Positions 1-9,179 of a stretch of 64,000 bases of DNA are shown here, piece by piece. Position numbers and translations under genes: made by a program. Below the pieces are notes generated by a model. The model saw only the letters and a list, made by a program, of their open reading frames with translations. It was not told the DNA's origin and did no database searches. Source of the DNA: Bacteroidota bacterium (lineage in GTDB: Bacteria; Bacteroidota; Bacteroidia; Sphingobacteriales; Sphingobacteriaceae); assembly GCA_023450085.1 (NCBI GenBank), contig JAEXHI010000025.1, positions 186,001 through 250,000 of the forward strand. The letters are read 5' to 3'. Within the stretch, counting starts at the first letter, position 1. Every line of letters begins with the position of its first letter.

Positions 1-687
1 CATATCTAACCGTAATTGATTGCTTATGCTTTTGGTATGAATTGTTGCGGTTACATTGTCGCTTCGCTTGCCCAATAAGGTCAATACCGTGTCATCCACA
101 TAATTATCCAGCAGAATAATGGAGGCTTTTGCATTTCGGATAATATCCGATACAAAGGCATAGGCATCAAAAACCTGCCCGTTGTAGAAAATCCCTTTCT
201 CACTTCGGAGCTTATCACTTTCCAGAGCCTTAAAAATCTCTTCAAATTTTTGGTCGGCTTCCAATTGTTTCAGTTCTATATTGTCCAAACGATAAAACAG
301 CGAAGAGTTGCTGATGAGCATTCTCCGCATTTCTACAAACGCTTCCATTATTTCAATACTGATTTTAACAGCTATATCTGAACGGAGAATAGCGGAAGCC
401 ATCGCAACCCCTTGTTCAGTAAAAACATAGGGCAAATAACGTCTTCCGCCGTAGCTCAAACTTGAGGTTCCAATTTGGAACCTCAAGTTTTCAACTTCCT
501 TTTCGGTCAGTTGAAAGCAGAAAGAAACAGGAAACCTGTTGATATTCCGTTTTACGGCTTTATTAAGGTTTTTTGTTTCCACCTGATACAGAGTAGCGAG
601 GTCGCTATCCAGCATCACTTGTTTGCCACGTATGGTATAAATCAGATTTCTGATTTCTTGCGGTACAATAGTCGGTTTATTTTCCAT
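1..687 (-). CDS. ORF6N domain protein, 3' end cut by the window
   Basis: An open frame runs from an ATG at 687 to the window edge (229 codons, no stop reached). The N-terminus (MENKPTIVPQEIRNLIY, then IRGKQVMLDSDLATLYQVETK) is the typical ORF6N DNA-binding domain found in phage and transposon proteins of Bacteroidota. The middle contains RFPVSFCFQLT and GGRRYLPYVFTEQGVAM, which are the usual conserved blocks. The start codon overlaps the stop of the topoisomerase gene by 11 bases, so the two are probably translationally coupled. A DNA-binding or regulatory role is likely; the target is unknown. Confidence 0.8.
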   Translation of the reverse strand, partial: MENKPTIVPQEIRNLIYTIRGKQVMLDSDLATLYQVETKNLNKAVKRNINRFPVSFCFQLTEKEVENLRFQIGTSSLSYGGRRYLPYVFTEQGVAMASAILRSDIAVKISIEIMEAFVEMRRMLISNSSLFYRLDNIELKQLEADQKFEEIFKALESDKLRSEKGIFYNGQVFDAYAFVSDIIRNAKASIILLDNYVDDTVLTLLGKRSDNVTATIHTKSISNQLRLDM

Positions 688-2770
688 TGCATTTGTAGCT
701 TTTGTTTTTCTCAAACTCAAATGAGCTTTCGGCTTGTTCATCCAAGACGATGTAAGCATCGAATTTCTTACCTGCCTTGCTTTTCATTCCTTTAATAAGG
801 GAAGTTTTGCCCTTATTGACAAGGTTTTCAATATCGGCAATACCAATTTGTACACCGCAGATATTACGGAACTGTACCCAATTACAAACCTCATCAGGAC
901 ACTTCACTATTTTATCACGGATAATGAGTTGTTGGTTTTTGCATTTCGGGCAAACCAATTTAGGCAGGTTGTTTTGAGCAATGGAAGTTTGCAACAATTC
1001 ATTCGTAATAGATGAAGCGTAATTTTCCATTTCTTTTTGAAAAGCCTCTGCATCCACTTCGTTATTTTCGATTTTCTGCAAAGCAAGTTCCCATTCGGCG
1101 GTCATTGCCACGTCTGCAATTTTTCGGTCTTTGACAAACCCGTATACCTGCAATCCCTTTTCGGTGGGGATTAAGGATTTCTTTTCCCTTTGGATATAAT
1201 TACGGGTAAACAGGGTTTCAATAATCGCTGCTCTTGTGGCAGGCGTACCTATACCTATATTTTGCAACACTTTCCGTTCGTCTTCGTTTTCAATTTCCTT
1301 TCCTGCACTTTCCATTGCCGACAAAAGCCCTGCTTCGGTATAAAGCACGGGTGGTTTGGTTTTCTTTTCTAAAACAGAGGCTTCTTTGATTTTAAGTTCA
1401 TCACCTTTTTTTAGTTCTGGCAAATCCTGTACAGGTTCGGTATCATCATCGGAGAAACTGCCTTTGATGGAACGCCAGCCTGCTTCTAAAACCTTACAAC
1501 CCTTTGCTGTAAAATCATAATGCAATGCCTGTAAACCTACATCGGTTATCGCTTTGATGCAGGCTTGTGAAAGGGCTTCGAGCAATCGAAAGGCAATCAT
1601 ATCATAAATGGAATTTTCCTTTGCGTTCAGGGCAGACGGGATTTTATCAGTAATCAATAATCCGTGGTGGTCGGTAACACGCAGGTCATTTACAATACGT
1701 TTATTGAACCGTCCCCATTTCATTTTAGATACGGCTTGCTTGTAGGTTTCCCTATCCTGCAAAGCCCTTACGAGGTTGGGTATTTCAGCCCAAACATCTT
1801 CGGGAATATATTTGCTTCCAGTGCGTGGGTATGTGATAAACTTCTTTTCGTAGAGGCTTTGGGCAATATTGAGCGTTTCTTCGGCAGAAAGGTTCAGCTT
1901 TTTGTTGGCTTCCTTTTGTAATCCGGTAAGGTCGAACAATAAAGGAGGTTGCTCTGTAACACTTTTGGTTTCTACGGATGTAACCGTTGCTGTTTCGTTT
2001 CGCTGAATGGCTTTCAGCGTATCATCGGCAAGTTTTTGGTCTTCCCATTTGGTTTTGGAAATGCTTTTAAAATCTATCAGCTCTTTGTTGTGCGATAACT
2101 GTATATGCCAATATTTCGTTACCGAGAAATTTTTGTTTTCCAGATAGCGTTTGCATATCAATGCCAGCGTAGGTGTTTGTACTCTTCCGAGCGAATAAAT
2201 TCCATTTCCTGCGGCTATGCTCAATGCTTGTGTAGCATTGATGCCCACGAGCCAATCGGCACGGCTTCTGCCTTGCGCCGCCTGATACAGTCCGTCAAAT
2301 GCTGCCCCGTCTTTTAGATTGTCAAAGCCTTGTTTTATAGCTTTTTCAGTTAGTGAGCTTATCCAAAGACGTTCAAAAGGCTTGTTGCATTTCAGGTATT
2401 CATAAATATACCTGAAAATGAGTTCGCCCTCACGACCTGCATCGGTGGCTACAATGATACTGCTGCTACGGTTAAAAAGCTGTTCGATGACTTTCAGTTG
2501 CTTTAACGCTCCTGTATCGGCTGTATAACCTTTGTCTTTTTTCACTTTCCGGACGGTCAGCAAAAAAGTATTTGGGAGTATTGGTAATGATGCCTTATCA
2601 AACCCCGAAATGCCGTACTCTTCGGGCATTCCCAATCCTATTAAATGACCGAATGCCCACGTAACAAAATAGCCGTTCCCTGTCAGGTAGCCGTCCTTTT
2701 TATCGGATGCTCCCACAAGTCCGGCTATTTCTCGGGCTACGCTTGGTTTTTCTGCGATTATTGTTTTCAT
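677..2770 (-). CDS. topB: DNA topoisomerase III (type IA), Exc-like protein of a conjugative element
   Basis: This 697-residue protein begins with the Toprim motif MKTIIAEKPSVAREIA and has the Toprim acid cluster ATDAGREGELIFRY near residue 115. The type IA active-site block ITYPRTGSKYIPED lies near residue 315, and a Cys-rich zinc region (CPKCKNQQL, CPDEVCNW) near the C-terminus. In CTnDOT the corresponding gene, exc, is a topoisomerase III at the end of the excision operon, and here it again follows two HTH genes and an orf3-like gene. It starts 6 bases after the upstream stop. It would act on element DNA during excision or transfer, which is inferred from family and context. Confidence 0.92.
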   Translation of the reverse strand: MKTIIAEKPSVAREIAGLVGASDKKDGYLTGNGYFVTWAFGHLIGLGMPEEYGISGFDKASLPILPNTFLLTVRKVKKDKGYTADTGALKQLKVIEQLFNRSSSIIVATDAGREGELIFRYIYEYLKCNKPFERLWISSLTEKAIKQGFDNLKDGAAFDGLYQAAQGRSRADWLVGINATQALSIAAGNGIYSLGRVQTPTLALICKRYLENKNFSVTKYWHIQLSHNKELIDFKSISKTKWEDQKLADDTLKAIQRNETATVTSVETKSVTEQPPLLFDLTGLQKEANKKLNLSAEETLNIAQSLYEKKFITYPRTGSKYIPEDVWAEIPNLVRALQDRETYKQAVSKMKWGRFNKRIVNDLRVTDHHGLLITDKIPSALNAKENSIYDMIAFRLLEALSQACIKAITDVGLQALHYDFTAKGCKVLEAGWRSIKGSFSDDDTEPVQDLPELKKGDELKIKEASVLEKKTKPPVLYTEAGLLSAMESAGKEIENEDERKVLQNIGIGTPATRAAIIETLFTRNYIQREKKSLIPTEKGLQVYGFVKDRKIADVAMTAEWELALQKIENNEVDAEAFQKEMENYASSITNELLQTSIAQNNLPKLVCPKCKNQQLIIRDKIVKCPDEVCNWVQFRNICGVQIGIADIENLVNKGKTSLIKGMKSKAGKKFDAYIVLDEQAESSFEFEKNKSYKCNGK

Positions 2771-2776
2771 ACTTTA

Positions 2777-4234
2777 CTACATTTTTCTGCCTTTGGACTT
2801 TGCAGGTGTTTCGGGTTTTTCCTGTTGCTCCTGCTGCTGTTTGTTTTTCGGTCTTTGCTGTCCCGACTTCAAAGGCTCATTGATATTTTTGGTTGCTTCA
2901 TTAGTCTTGCCCTCCGAATTGACGGCAATTTGCGTTTTGTGGGCTTCGATGGGCTGCATTCTTTCTTTATATTGATTAGGAAACTCAAAGCCTGTTTTTC
3001 CGGTATCTTTGTCGAAAGTGATATAGCCGTTGTAGGTTTGTCCTTTCTTATCAACCAGCCCTGCCATATAAACGGTTTGTCCGGCTTTGAAATCCTTATG
3101 TTGCTCATCGGTCAGTTCTTTACCTCTGAACGTTTTTGGAGCTTCCTGCGGCTGGCTTTGTTGATTACTTTGTCCGTTGCTTTGGGTTTGCCTGTTGGAA
3201 TTATTGCGGTCAAACAGGAATTCTACATAACGCTTGTCTGCATTGAACTGTACCGTTGCCGAGAACTCCGTTCCTTTAGTGGAAATCATACCGTCTAGCT
3301 TTAGCGGTTTACCCTCCATTAAAGTTTGCTTCTGCTCATCGTTCAGCTTTACACCTTTAATTTCATCGGGAATTTTTATGAAATCCGTCCTCAATGCAAT
3401 TACGTCATTGGTTAGCCTATCTATACTGATAATGGACGGCATCAGTTCGCCAGTTTTAGAATTGGTCAAGTTAACCACACGCCCCATATTACCCATTTCG
3501 AGCAGGTTCTTTTTGTCTTCATCGGTAAACTTGTGTCCGAAAAACTCAAAATGCAGGTTTGGTTCTTTTTTGATACCGTGTATTGCTACGATAACATTTC
3601 CATCTTCGGCTTGCTGTAAAGACAATCGGGCATCTGTGCGAAGAACAGAACCTCCGAAATTAATGCCTATCGGCAAGAGTTCATTGGTTTTGTAACCTCG
3701 TAACAAAGGGTCAAGCAGGTTTCTTTTTTCAAGGTATTCCTTGCTTAATCCGAGGTTTTTCATTGTGTCCCAATCAATCTGCTCGGGCTTGTAGCGGTAC
3801 TCGCTGGTTTCCGGTGTTGTTTGTGTTGTTGCCATATTATTTTGATTTTCTTGTTTCTTATCTTGTTGCAGTTCTGTTTTTACTTCGTGTTCCTTCATCA
3901 CTTTTTCGCCTTCGGGAGTTGGCTTATCTACCTGCTTTTGCATTTCCTGTGCTTTTTCAACGGCGACGGGTGCAGGCACTTTGAAGAATGAAAAATTGGT
4001 AGGGTTCTTTAACTGGCTGAAAAAATTAGAGAAGAAGTTGGAAAAAACGTCACCATTTTTATCCACACGCATAAACTGGTTTTGGTTTTTCTTCGTGGGG
4101 TCAACGGTTTCCATTTTCCCATTCTCGTCAATACTCTTTACGGCTTGGATTTTCATTTTTTCTTTATCCAGCACTAATAGTATGTCCGATAATTGTTCGG
4201 GCATTTCCGGGTTGTTTGTGATTTCTTTGCTCAT
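2777..4234 (-). CDS. DUF3945 domain protein of a conjugative element (orf3 position)
   Basis: This 485-residue hydrophilic protein has no signal peptide or membrane segment. Its C-terminal half carries repeated blocks of DUF3945 type: GKPLKLDGMISTKGTEFSA, and FKAGQTVYMAGLVDKKGQ followed by YNGYITFDKDTGK. The N-terminus is acidic and charged, and the C-terminus is a low-complexity Gln/Lys tail. Such proteins sit between the xis-like genes and topoisomerase III in CTnDOT-family elements, which is the arrangement here. The biochemical function is not known. The gap to the topoisomerase gene is 6 bases, so they are probably co-transcribed. Confidence 0.85.
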   Translation of the reverse strand: MSKEITNNPEMPEQLSDILLVLDKEKMKIQAVKSIDENGKMETVDPTKKNQNQFMRVDKNGDVFSNFFSNFFSQLKNPTNFSFFKVPAPVAVEKAQEMQKQVDKPTPEGEKVMKEHEVKTELQQDKKQENQNNMATTQTTPETSEYRYKPEQIDWDTMKNLGLSKEYLEKRNLLDPLLRGYKTNELLPIGINFGGSVLRTDARLSLQQAEDGNVIVAIHGIKKEPNLHFEFFGHKFTDEDKKNLLEMGNMGRVVNLTNSKTGELMPSIISIDRLTNDVIALRTDFIKIPDEIKGVKLNDEQKQTLMEGKPLKLDGMISTKGTEFSATVQFNADKRYVEFLFDRNNSNRQTQSNGQSNQQSQPQEAPKTFRGKELTDEQHKDFKAGQTVYMAGLVDKKGQTYNGYITFDKDTGKTGFEFPNQYKERMQPIEAHKTQIAVNSEGKTNEATKNINEPLKSGQQRPKNKQQQEQQEKPETPAKSKGRKM

Positions 4235-4333
4235 ATTTTTGAAAATTTAAAAGTTCACTGCCGAATGTAAATTAAGCGTTGGCTGTATTGCCCAATGTGG
4301 CACTCAAAGGCAGTCTTTGTCTTTCATTGTCGT

Positions 4334-4624
4334 TCATTTTGAGAGTGGGTTAAAGCTCTCTCTAATGAACTGATGTACATCAGATAGCTTGTAATACAAT
4401 TTTCCGCTTATGGTATAATAGCGCAGCCTCCCAATAGAGCGATACCGTTGCAGGGAACGGTTACTGATTTTAAGCATTTGAAGTAAATCCTGGTTATCGA
4501 GCAATTCCTCGCCGTCTATACTATTGCGTTTCTTTTGCAACTCATTTATATTGTCGCCCAGCATATCAAGACGACCCATCAGGCGTTCCATCCACGCTAA
4601 AAATTCCATTCTGTCAATATTCAT
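4334..4624 (-). CDS. Small helix-turn-helix protein, Xis2d-like
   Basis: A 96-residue protein with an N-terminal helical segment (about 1-35) and a MerR/excisionase-type winged helix around residues 40-90 (LLDNQDLLQMLKISNRSLQRY, then GRLRYYTISGKLYYKLSDVHQF). This domain order matches the small DNA-bending proteins encoded next to rteC and exc in CTnDOT-family elements. It lies 26 bases downstream of a similar HTH gene. The likely role is directing excision with the element integrase, which is outside the window. The Xis2d assignment rests on position and fold, not on a search. Confidence 0.8.
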   Translation of the reverse strand: MNIDRMEFLAWMERLMGRLDMLGDNINELQKKRNSIDGEELLDNQDLLQMLKISNRSLQRYRSIGRLRYYTISGKLYYKLSDVHQFIRESFNPLSK

Positions 4625-4650
4625 AGGGATATACTTTTAGGGGTTCATAC

Positions 4651-5004
4651 CTATTTTTTGTCTGTCTTTAGCTTTCTGCCTTTTTCGATATAGCTTTTGC
4701 CTTTTGCCATAAGCTCCTGCACAAACTGATCACTGCTCTGTATGGCATTGGCATTGAGCATATCCTTAATTGCTCCAATAGTGTAGAAATATTGACCGTA
4801 GATTTTTGAATAAGCAATCTCGCCTTTGGTGCGCATACGCCACAAGGTCTTTTCGCTGATGTGCAGGTATTGGCATACCTCGTGGTTATTGAGCCACAGG
4901 TCATCATACCCCGTATCATCCAATCTTTTCAGATAGTCGGCAATGGCATTAATACGGCTGTTGAGCTGTTGCCACGCTTCTTCTTCAATGGTTATTATTT
5001 TCAT
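4651..5004 (-). CDS. Small helix-turn-helix protein, Xis2c-like
   Basis: A 117-residue protein with the HTH_17 pattern LWLNNHEVCQYLHISEKTLW, then GEIAYSKIYGQYFYTIGAIKDML, in the middle of the chain. It is the first gene of the minus-strand group that continues into the second HTH gene, the DUF3945 gene and topoisomerase III. In CTnDOT the first gene of that operon, xis2c, is the one whose promoter RteC activates. A clear inverted repeat lies 57 bases upstream of this start. Confidence 0.8.
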   Translation of the reverse strand: MKIITIEEEAWQQLNSRINAIADYLKRLDDTGYDDLWLNNHEVCQYLHISEKTLWRMRTKGEIAYSKIYGQYFYTIGAIKDMLNANAIQSSDQFVQELMAKGKSYIEKGRKLKTDKK

Positions 5005-5060
5005 TGCACAGCTTTTTAAAGTTCACTATGCAAAATTGTTTAGAGTGGCAGTGTTTGTCT

Positions 5061-5085
5061 GCCAAGCCTTGCCAATTGGTTTGGC
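5061..5085. promoter_or_regulatory. Inverted repeat upstream of the excision operon (candidate RteC site)
   Basis: GCCAAGCC (5061-5068) and GGTTTGGC (5078-5085) form an 8-bp inverted repeat with one mismatch around a 9-base spacer, 57-81 bases upstream of the xis2c-like ATG at 5004. CTnDOT RteC is known to bind inverted repeats upstream of xis2c. The match here is by position and symmetry only. Confidence 0.45.
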
Positions 5086-5197
5086 GGTTTTTTGAAATTT
5101 TTTACAATTAGGAAAAACCCTTGTTTAATAAGGAGTTCAGGCATTTTGAGTATTTTGTAACAGGGAATTGCCGACATTTGCTAATTGGCAGATATGG

Positions 5198-5231
5198 GCA
5201 AAAAAAAGCAGTACATTTTGTGTACTGCTTT
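5198..5231 (-). terminator. Intrinsic terminator after rteC
   Basis: An 11-bp perfect stem AAAGCAGTACA / TGTACTGCTTT (5205-5215 and 5221-5231) with a 5-base loop is followed on the minus strand by a run of T. It lies just 3' of the rteC stop at 5253 and separates rteC from the excision operon. Confidence 0.8.
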
Positions 5232-5252
5232 GAAATTACTGTATTAAAACAG

Positions 5253-6098
5253 CTAAAGGTCTTTATCCATATATTCTTCGAGGGATATTTTGAGCTGGTC
5301 TAAAAATGCCGTTCTTGAACCAGTACGGGTTTTCATCCGGTGAAACGCATGATGCAAATCGCTAAGCGGAATACGGAAAAGCACCTGAAACATCAGACTG
5401 ATTTTTCGGATTCCAATTTTACCGTGAGAGATCACACCCGAAGCATATAGGGCATAAATCAATTCGACGAGTGCATTTTTGCTATCTGTCCAAAATATAT
5501 CTTTTGAACTTTCGGTTTTTTGTAAATTCGTATCTAGACTTTCATCAGGATTGATTTTGGTAAGCAGGTAAGTGTAGAGCAGTTCATTAGCGATAATCCT
5601 TGCAACTTTGTAATCGAAGAAGGTTGAGAATGCTGGATCTATTTCAAATACAATGCTGTTTAGTCCATCATGATAATTGATATTGCCACGTTTGAAATAA
5701 ATGTCATCTCGATCAATTCGTCCCGAACGATAATACCTGTAAAAATCGGCATTGCAGATATGTTCAATATACTCCCGTTTAAGATTTGCCAATTGGCTAG
5801 AAAAATAACTATAATACATTTTACCATTACTGACCGGACAAGTAGTCTCTATACGATAAACCTTATTGTAATAAATTAGTTTGCCAAGTATTTGAGGTTT
5901 TATGGTACGGAAGAAATTGATTTCTTCAGCTTCATCATTAAATCCCTTTTGGGTAATTGACTTTTTGACTGAAAATAAAATATCTTGGAGATACAGGATC
6001 ATTTCGTAAGCTTCATCAAGCAGGCTCTTGCTCTGAGATGAAATCTTATCCTCTTTGTTGTGTATCTCTAAAAGAATGTTTTGTAGAGAATTTTTCAT
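5253..6098 (-). CDS. rteC: RteC family regulator (copy 1)
   Basis: This 281-residue protein has the RteC family layout: a helical N-terminus, the block EEINFFRTIKPQILGKLIYYN near residue 70, a central FYRYYRSGRIDRDDIYFKRG segment, and a C-terminal helical bundle ending DLHHAFHRMKTRTGSRTAFLD. RteC is the DNA-binding activator of the excision operon in CTnDOT-type elements, and the putative excision operon lies directly downstream on the same strand. A second, clearly related rteC lies immediately upstream. No tetracycline resistance or rteA/rteB genes are present in the window. Confidence 0.9.
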   Translation of the reverse strand: MKNSLQNILLEIHNKEDKISSQSKSLLDEAYEMILYLQDILFSVKKSITQKGFNDEAEEINFFRTIKPQILGKLIYYNKVYRIETTCPVSNGKMYYSYFSSQLANLKREYIEHICNADFYRYYRSGRIDRDDIYFKRGNINYHDGLNSIVFEIDPAFSTFFDYKVARIIANELLYTYLLTKINPDESLDTNLQKTESSKDIFWTDSKNALVELIYALYASGVISHGKIGIRKISLMFQVLFRIPLSDLHHAFHRMKTRTGSRTAFLDQLKISLEEYMDKDL

Positions 6099-6217
6099 AG
6101 CTCATGATTTTTTAGAACAGTTTGACTTTCCAGAAAGTGTTCTTCAATTAAATCACAAACCTTATGAATTCTAGCGATAAATTCCCCACAGTTGGGGGTA
6201 ACTTGGGTGATATTTTT

Positions 6218-7060
6218 TTATTTTCCTTCTTGTTCTTCCATTTTTTTTATTAAGGAATCTTTCAAAAGATCTAAAAATTTTGTTCGATTATTCTTTCTAT
6301 TTCTTAGCTCCAAATATGTATGATAGAAATCGCCTAAATCAATTCCAAAGGTATTTTCAAATATTCTTACAATAACCTTTATTTCGGAACTACCGTCATC
6401 AAAAGCTTTGAAAGCATGCAACGAATAGATTAATTCTATTAGGGATGTTTTGCTTGCAGTCCATTTTAATAATGAACTACGTATTTCTTTGGATTTTGCT
6501 CTAGAAAATTTATTCATGTTTAATATCTGATCTTCTAGATATACTTCTATTAAATCATTTGCAATAACTTTAGCTACCTTATAATCATGAGAAGTTGAAA
6601 AACTATGATCTGATTCGAAATAAAATGTGTCTAAACTCAATTTAATATCAAATTTTCCTCTCACAAAATACTTCTCATCGAGATACGTGCTATTAGTTCG
6701 ATAGTATTTATAAAACTCTAGATTATTATCGAAAAACCGCTTTAATTTCGCCAATTCATTATTCAGATATTTTTTAATTATTCGTTGGCCTCCATGAGGC
6801 TTTTTCATCTCTATTTTGTAGATCGCATTGTAATAAATAAGTTTTGAAACAATCTTGGGTTTCAATTCTTTAAAAAAGATAATTTCATCCTCGATTGTCT
6901 TGAACTCATTTTCGTTAATAAATCGCTTTAGTTTCGTCAATTTTTGTAAGGTAATTTCAATCATAGACTCGCATAAACTTATTTGGTCACCATTATCAAT
7001 ATAGCGTATACCAATTTCCTCTTCAAGTTCTCGAATAATTTTACAATAAAAGTCTCTCAC
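6218..7060 (-). CDS. rteC: RteC family regulator (copy 2)
   Basis: This 280-residue protein aligns with the neighbouring RteC along its whole length: EDEIIFFKELKPKIVSKLIYYN against EEINFFRTIKPQILGKLIYYN, FYKYYRTNSTYLDEKYFVRG against FYRYYRSGRIDRDDIYFKRG, and a shared C-terminal LRNRKNNRTKFLDLL. The gene is visibly more AT-rich than its neighbour, so it is probably not a recent tandem duplicate. The 119-base gap to copy 1 holds only a short CCCCA/TGGGG hairpin at 6184-6197. Two regulators could give two inputs into excision, or one could be redundant. Confidence 0.88.
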   Translation of the reverse strand: MRDFYCKIIRELEEEIGIRYIDNGDQISLCESMIEITLQKLTKLKRFINENEFKTIEDEIIFFKELKPKIVSKLIYYNAIYKIEMKKPHGGQRIIKKYLNNELAKLKRFFDNNLEFYKYYRTNSTYLDEKYFVRGKFDIKLSLDTFYFESDHSFSTSHDYKVAKVIANDLIEVYLEDQILNMNKFSRAKSKEIRSSLLKWTASKTSLIELIYSLHAFKAFDDGSSEIKVIVRIFENTFGIDLGDFYHTYLELRNRKNNRTKFLDLLKDSLIKKMEEQEGK

Positions 7061-7113
7061 AGAATTTTTTTATTTTTTCAATTAGGCTTGATTTAATTTG
7101 ATTGTTTTTTATT

Positions 7114-9117
7114 TTATTTTTTGCTGGTTTTATAATACTGTATCCCGCATTCTAGAAAATTTTTAAAATCATCTTTTGACATATAGCCTGAAATAGGGGA
7201 GTTAATAACTTTTCCATCTGGTGTTACCATAACATAATGTGGTTGCGAATTATTGTTAAAGTTTATTTGTTGAAACATAGACCATTGGTCTCCAACTGTT
7301 TTAATTTTTTTCTTCTGTCCATTCCCCATATCAATTGATCTTTGTTGTTCTTTTGGTAACTCTTCGCGATCATCTACATATAAGGAAGCCAATACAACCT
7401 CGTTTTGAATTAGAGGTAAAACATCTGGTTCACTCCAAACAAATTCCTCCATTTTACGACAATTCTCGCACCCGTATCCGGTAAAATCTATAAGAACAGG
7501 TTTATTTTTTTCTTTTGCTACTTTAATAGCTTCATAATAATCATGTTCTGGATGTATTCCAAAAATGCCGTCCTCTGGGGAAGTATAGAAGCTTACATTT
7601 AAAGGAGGCAGAATGCCACTTAGTAAAGATAAACGTGGTTTCTCTGAGTGTAATAAGCCCGGTATCAAATACAATACAAACAAAATACCTGCGATCCCAA
7701 AACTTTTTCTAACAGTTGTTATCTTTTCATTTTTATCATCATGTGGGAATCGGATTTTACCAAACAGGTACAAAACTAGACCCACTGTTACTATAATCCA
7801 CAGTGCAATAAATACCTCTCTCTTTAGCAAAAAAGTCTTGGAAACTAAATCCGCTTTTGATAAAAATTTTAATGCTAATGCTATTTCTATAAAGCCCAGA
7901 CATACTTTTAATGTATTCATCCAGCTTCCTGATTTTGGAAGTGATAATAATACTTGCGGAAATAAAGCTAAAAATCCAAATACAAATGCCCAGGCAAGTC
8001 CAAATCCTCCAAGAGCAAATGACAGTAACGTTGGGACATCTTTAGAACTAGAAGCAACTCCGCCTAAAAGACTACCTAAGATAGGGCCGGTACACGAAAA
8101 GGAAACAATTACTAGTGTTAATGCCATAAAAAATATCCCTACAATTCCCCCAGCTTCTTCTGCTTGGGAGGATCTATTGACAATCCAAGTCGGTAACGTT
8201 ATATTATAATATCCAAAAAAACTTAATGCAAAGAATAAGAATACAACAAAGAACACTAAGTTCAACCATATATTTGTTGCTATCTCATTGAAAACATTTC
8301 CACTGATACCATCTAAAATATGGAAAGGAATACTTAGTACTAAAAAGATGACTAAAATAAACCCGCCATAAATCAGTGCATTCCGTTTTCCTTTAGATCT
8401 ATCAGTAGCATTTTTTGTAAAGAAAGAAACTGTCAGTGGAATCATAGGGAAGACGCATGGTGTCAACAACGCTATTAATCCTCCTAGGAATCCTAATAGC
8501 AATACCAGCCAATTACCAGATTCTTCTGTGACTTGCTCATTACCACAATCTACCAGGGGATTTTTAAAATCTAATGTATTGACCTTAATGTCACTTTGCA
8601 GATGAGCTAAATCAGAATCTTGCATTTCACTTACTATGATTTTGGACTTTGTTTCCAAATCATTTTTTGCATTTACTATTTCCTCAAATTCTATCGTATT
8701 TGGAGCTAAACAAATTTTATCGTTGCATACCTGAAAAATAATCTCAGTAGCTATCTTGGGATTGATTCCGTTACTTTTTAATCTGAATTTTTGAATAAAT
8801 CTTACAGAATCGGCAAAATATACTATTTGAACACCAAATGCTTCACTGAACTCTTCTGTTTTTTTTCCCAGCTCTTTTACGTCTCCTATTAATTCAACGT
8901 TATTACTAACAATTTTCATTTTTGTTGGTATACCGCTATCCTTTGGTAAATCCTTAGAGTAAAGATGCCAACCTTCGTCTATCTGTGCTTTCAACACAGC
9001 CTCATATTCATTGTCTGCGATTTTATTAATTTTATAATCCCACTTAACAACTTCCTTTATCTGAGCCTGTAAGTTTGTTATTTGGAACAATAGCAAGACC
9101 CATAACCATTTTTTCAT
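7114..9117 (-). CDS. dsbD: Thiol:disulfide interchange protein DsbD
   Basis: This 667-residue inner-membrane protein moves electrons from cytoplasmic thioredoxin to the periplasm. After a signal peptide (MKKWLWVLLLFQITNLQAQ) comes the alpha domain with Cys131 and Cys136 (VCNDKICLAP). The eight-helix beta domain has Cys221 (TPCVFPMIPL) and Cys342 (SCTGPILG), and the C-terminal thioredoxin domain has Cys550/Cys553 (GCENC). All three redox pairs are intact. It lies 62 bases downstream of msrB on the same strand. Because the MsrA/MsrB pair upstream carries export signals, DsbD is the obvious supplier of reducing power to them. Confidence 0.95.
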   Translation of the reverse strand: MKKWLWVLLLFQITNLQAQIKEVVKWDYKINKIADNEYEAVLKAQIDEGWHLYSKDLPKDSGIPTKMKIVSNNVELIGDVKELGKKTEEFSEAFGVQIVYFADSVRFIQKFRLKSNGINPKIATEIIFQVCNDKICLAPNTIEFEEIVNAKNDLETKSKIIVSEMQDSDLAHLQSDIKVNTLDFKNPLVDCGNEQVTEESGNWLVLLLGFLGGLIALLTPCVFPMIPLTVSFFTKNATDRSKGKRNALIYGGFILVIFLVLSIPFHILDGISGNVFNEIATNIWLNLVFFVVFLFFALSFFGYYNITLPTWIVNRSSQAEEAGGIVGIFFMALTLVIVSFSCTGPILGSLLGGVASSSKDVPTLLSFALGGFGLAWAFVFGFLALFPQVLLSLPKSGSWMNTLKVCLGFIEIALALKFLSKADLVSKTFLLKREVFIALWIIVTVGLVLYLFGKIRFPHDDKNEKITTVRKSFGIAGILFVLYLIPGLLHSEKPRLSLLSGILPPLNVSFYTSPEDGIFGIHPEHDYYEAIKVAKEKNKPVLIDFTGYGCENCRKMEEFVWSEPDVLPLIQNEVVLASLYVDDREELPKEQQRSIDMGNGQKKKIKTVGDQWSMFQQINFNNNSQPHYVMVTPDGKVINSPISGYMSKDDFKNFLECGIQYYKTSKK

Positions 9118-9179
9118 GATAATTTTTGTAAGTTTATTAAAATAATGTTGGGCTGTTTTCGGCCCATGTTAGAGGAAGC

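Noticed and set aside
2645..4250. Long plus-strand open frames opposite the topoisomerase and DUF3945 genes
   Set aside because: They lie wholly antisense to well-supported genes and their translations are low-complexity and hydrophobic with no recognisable domain.
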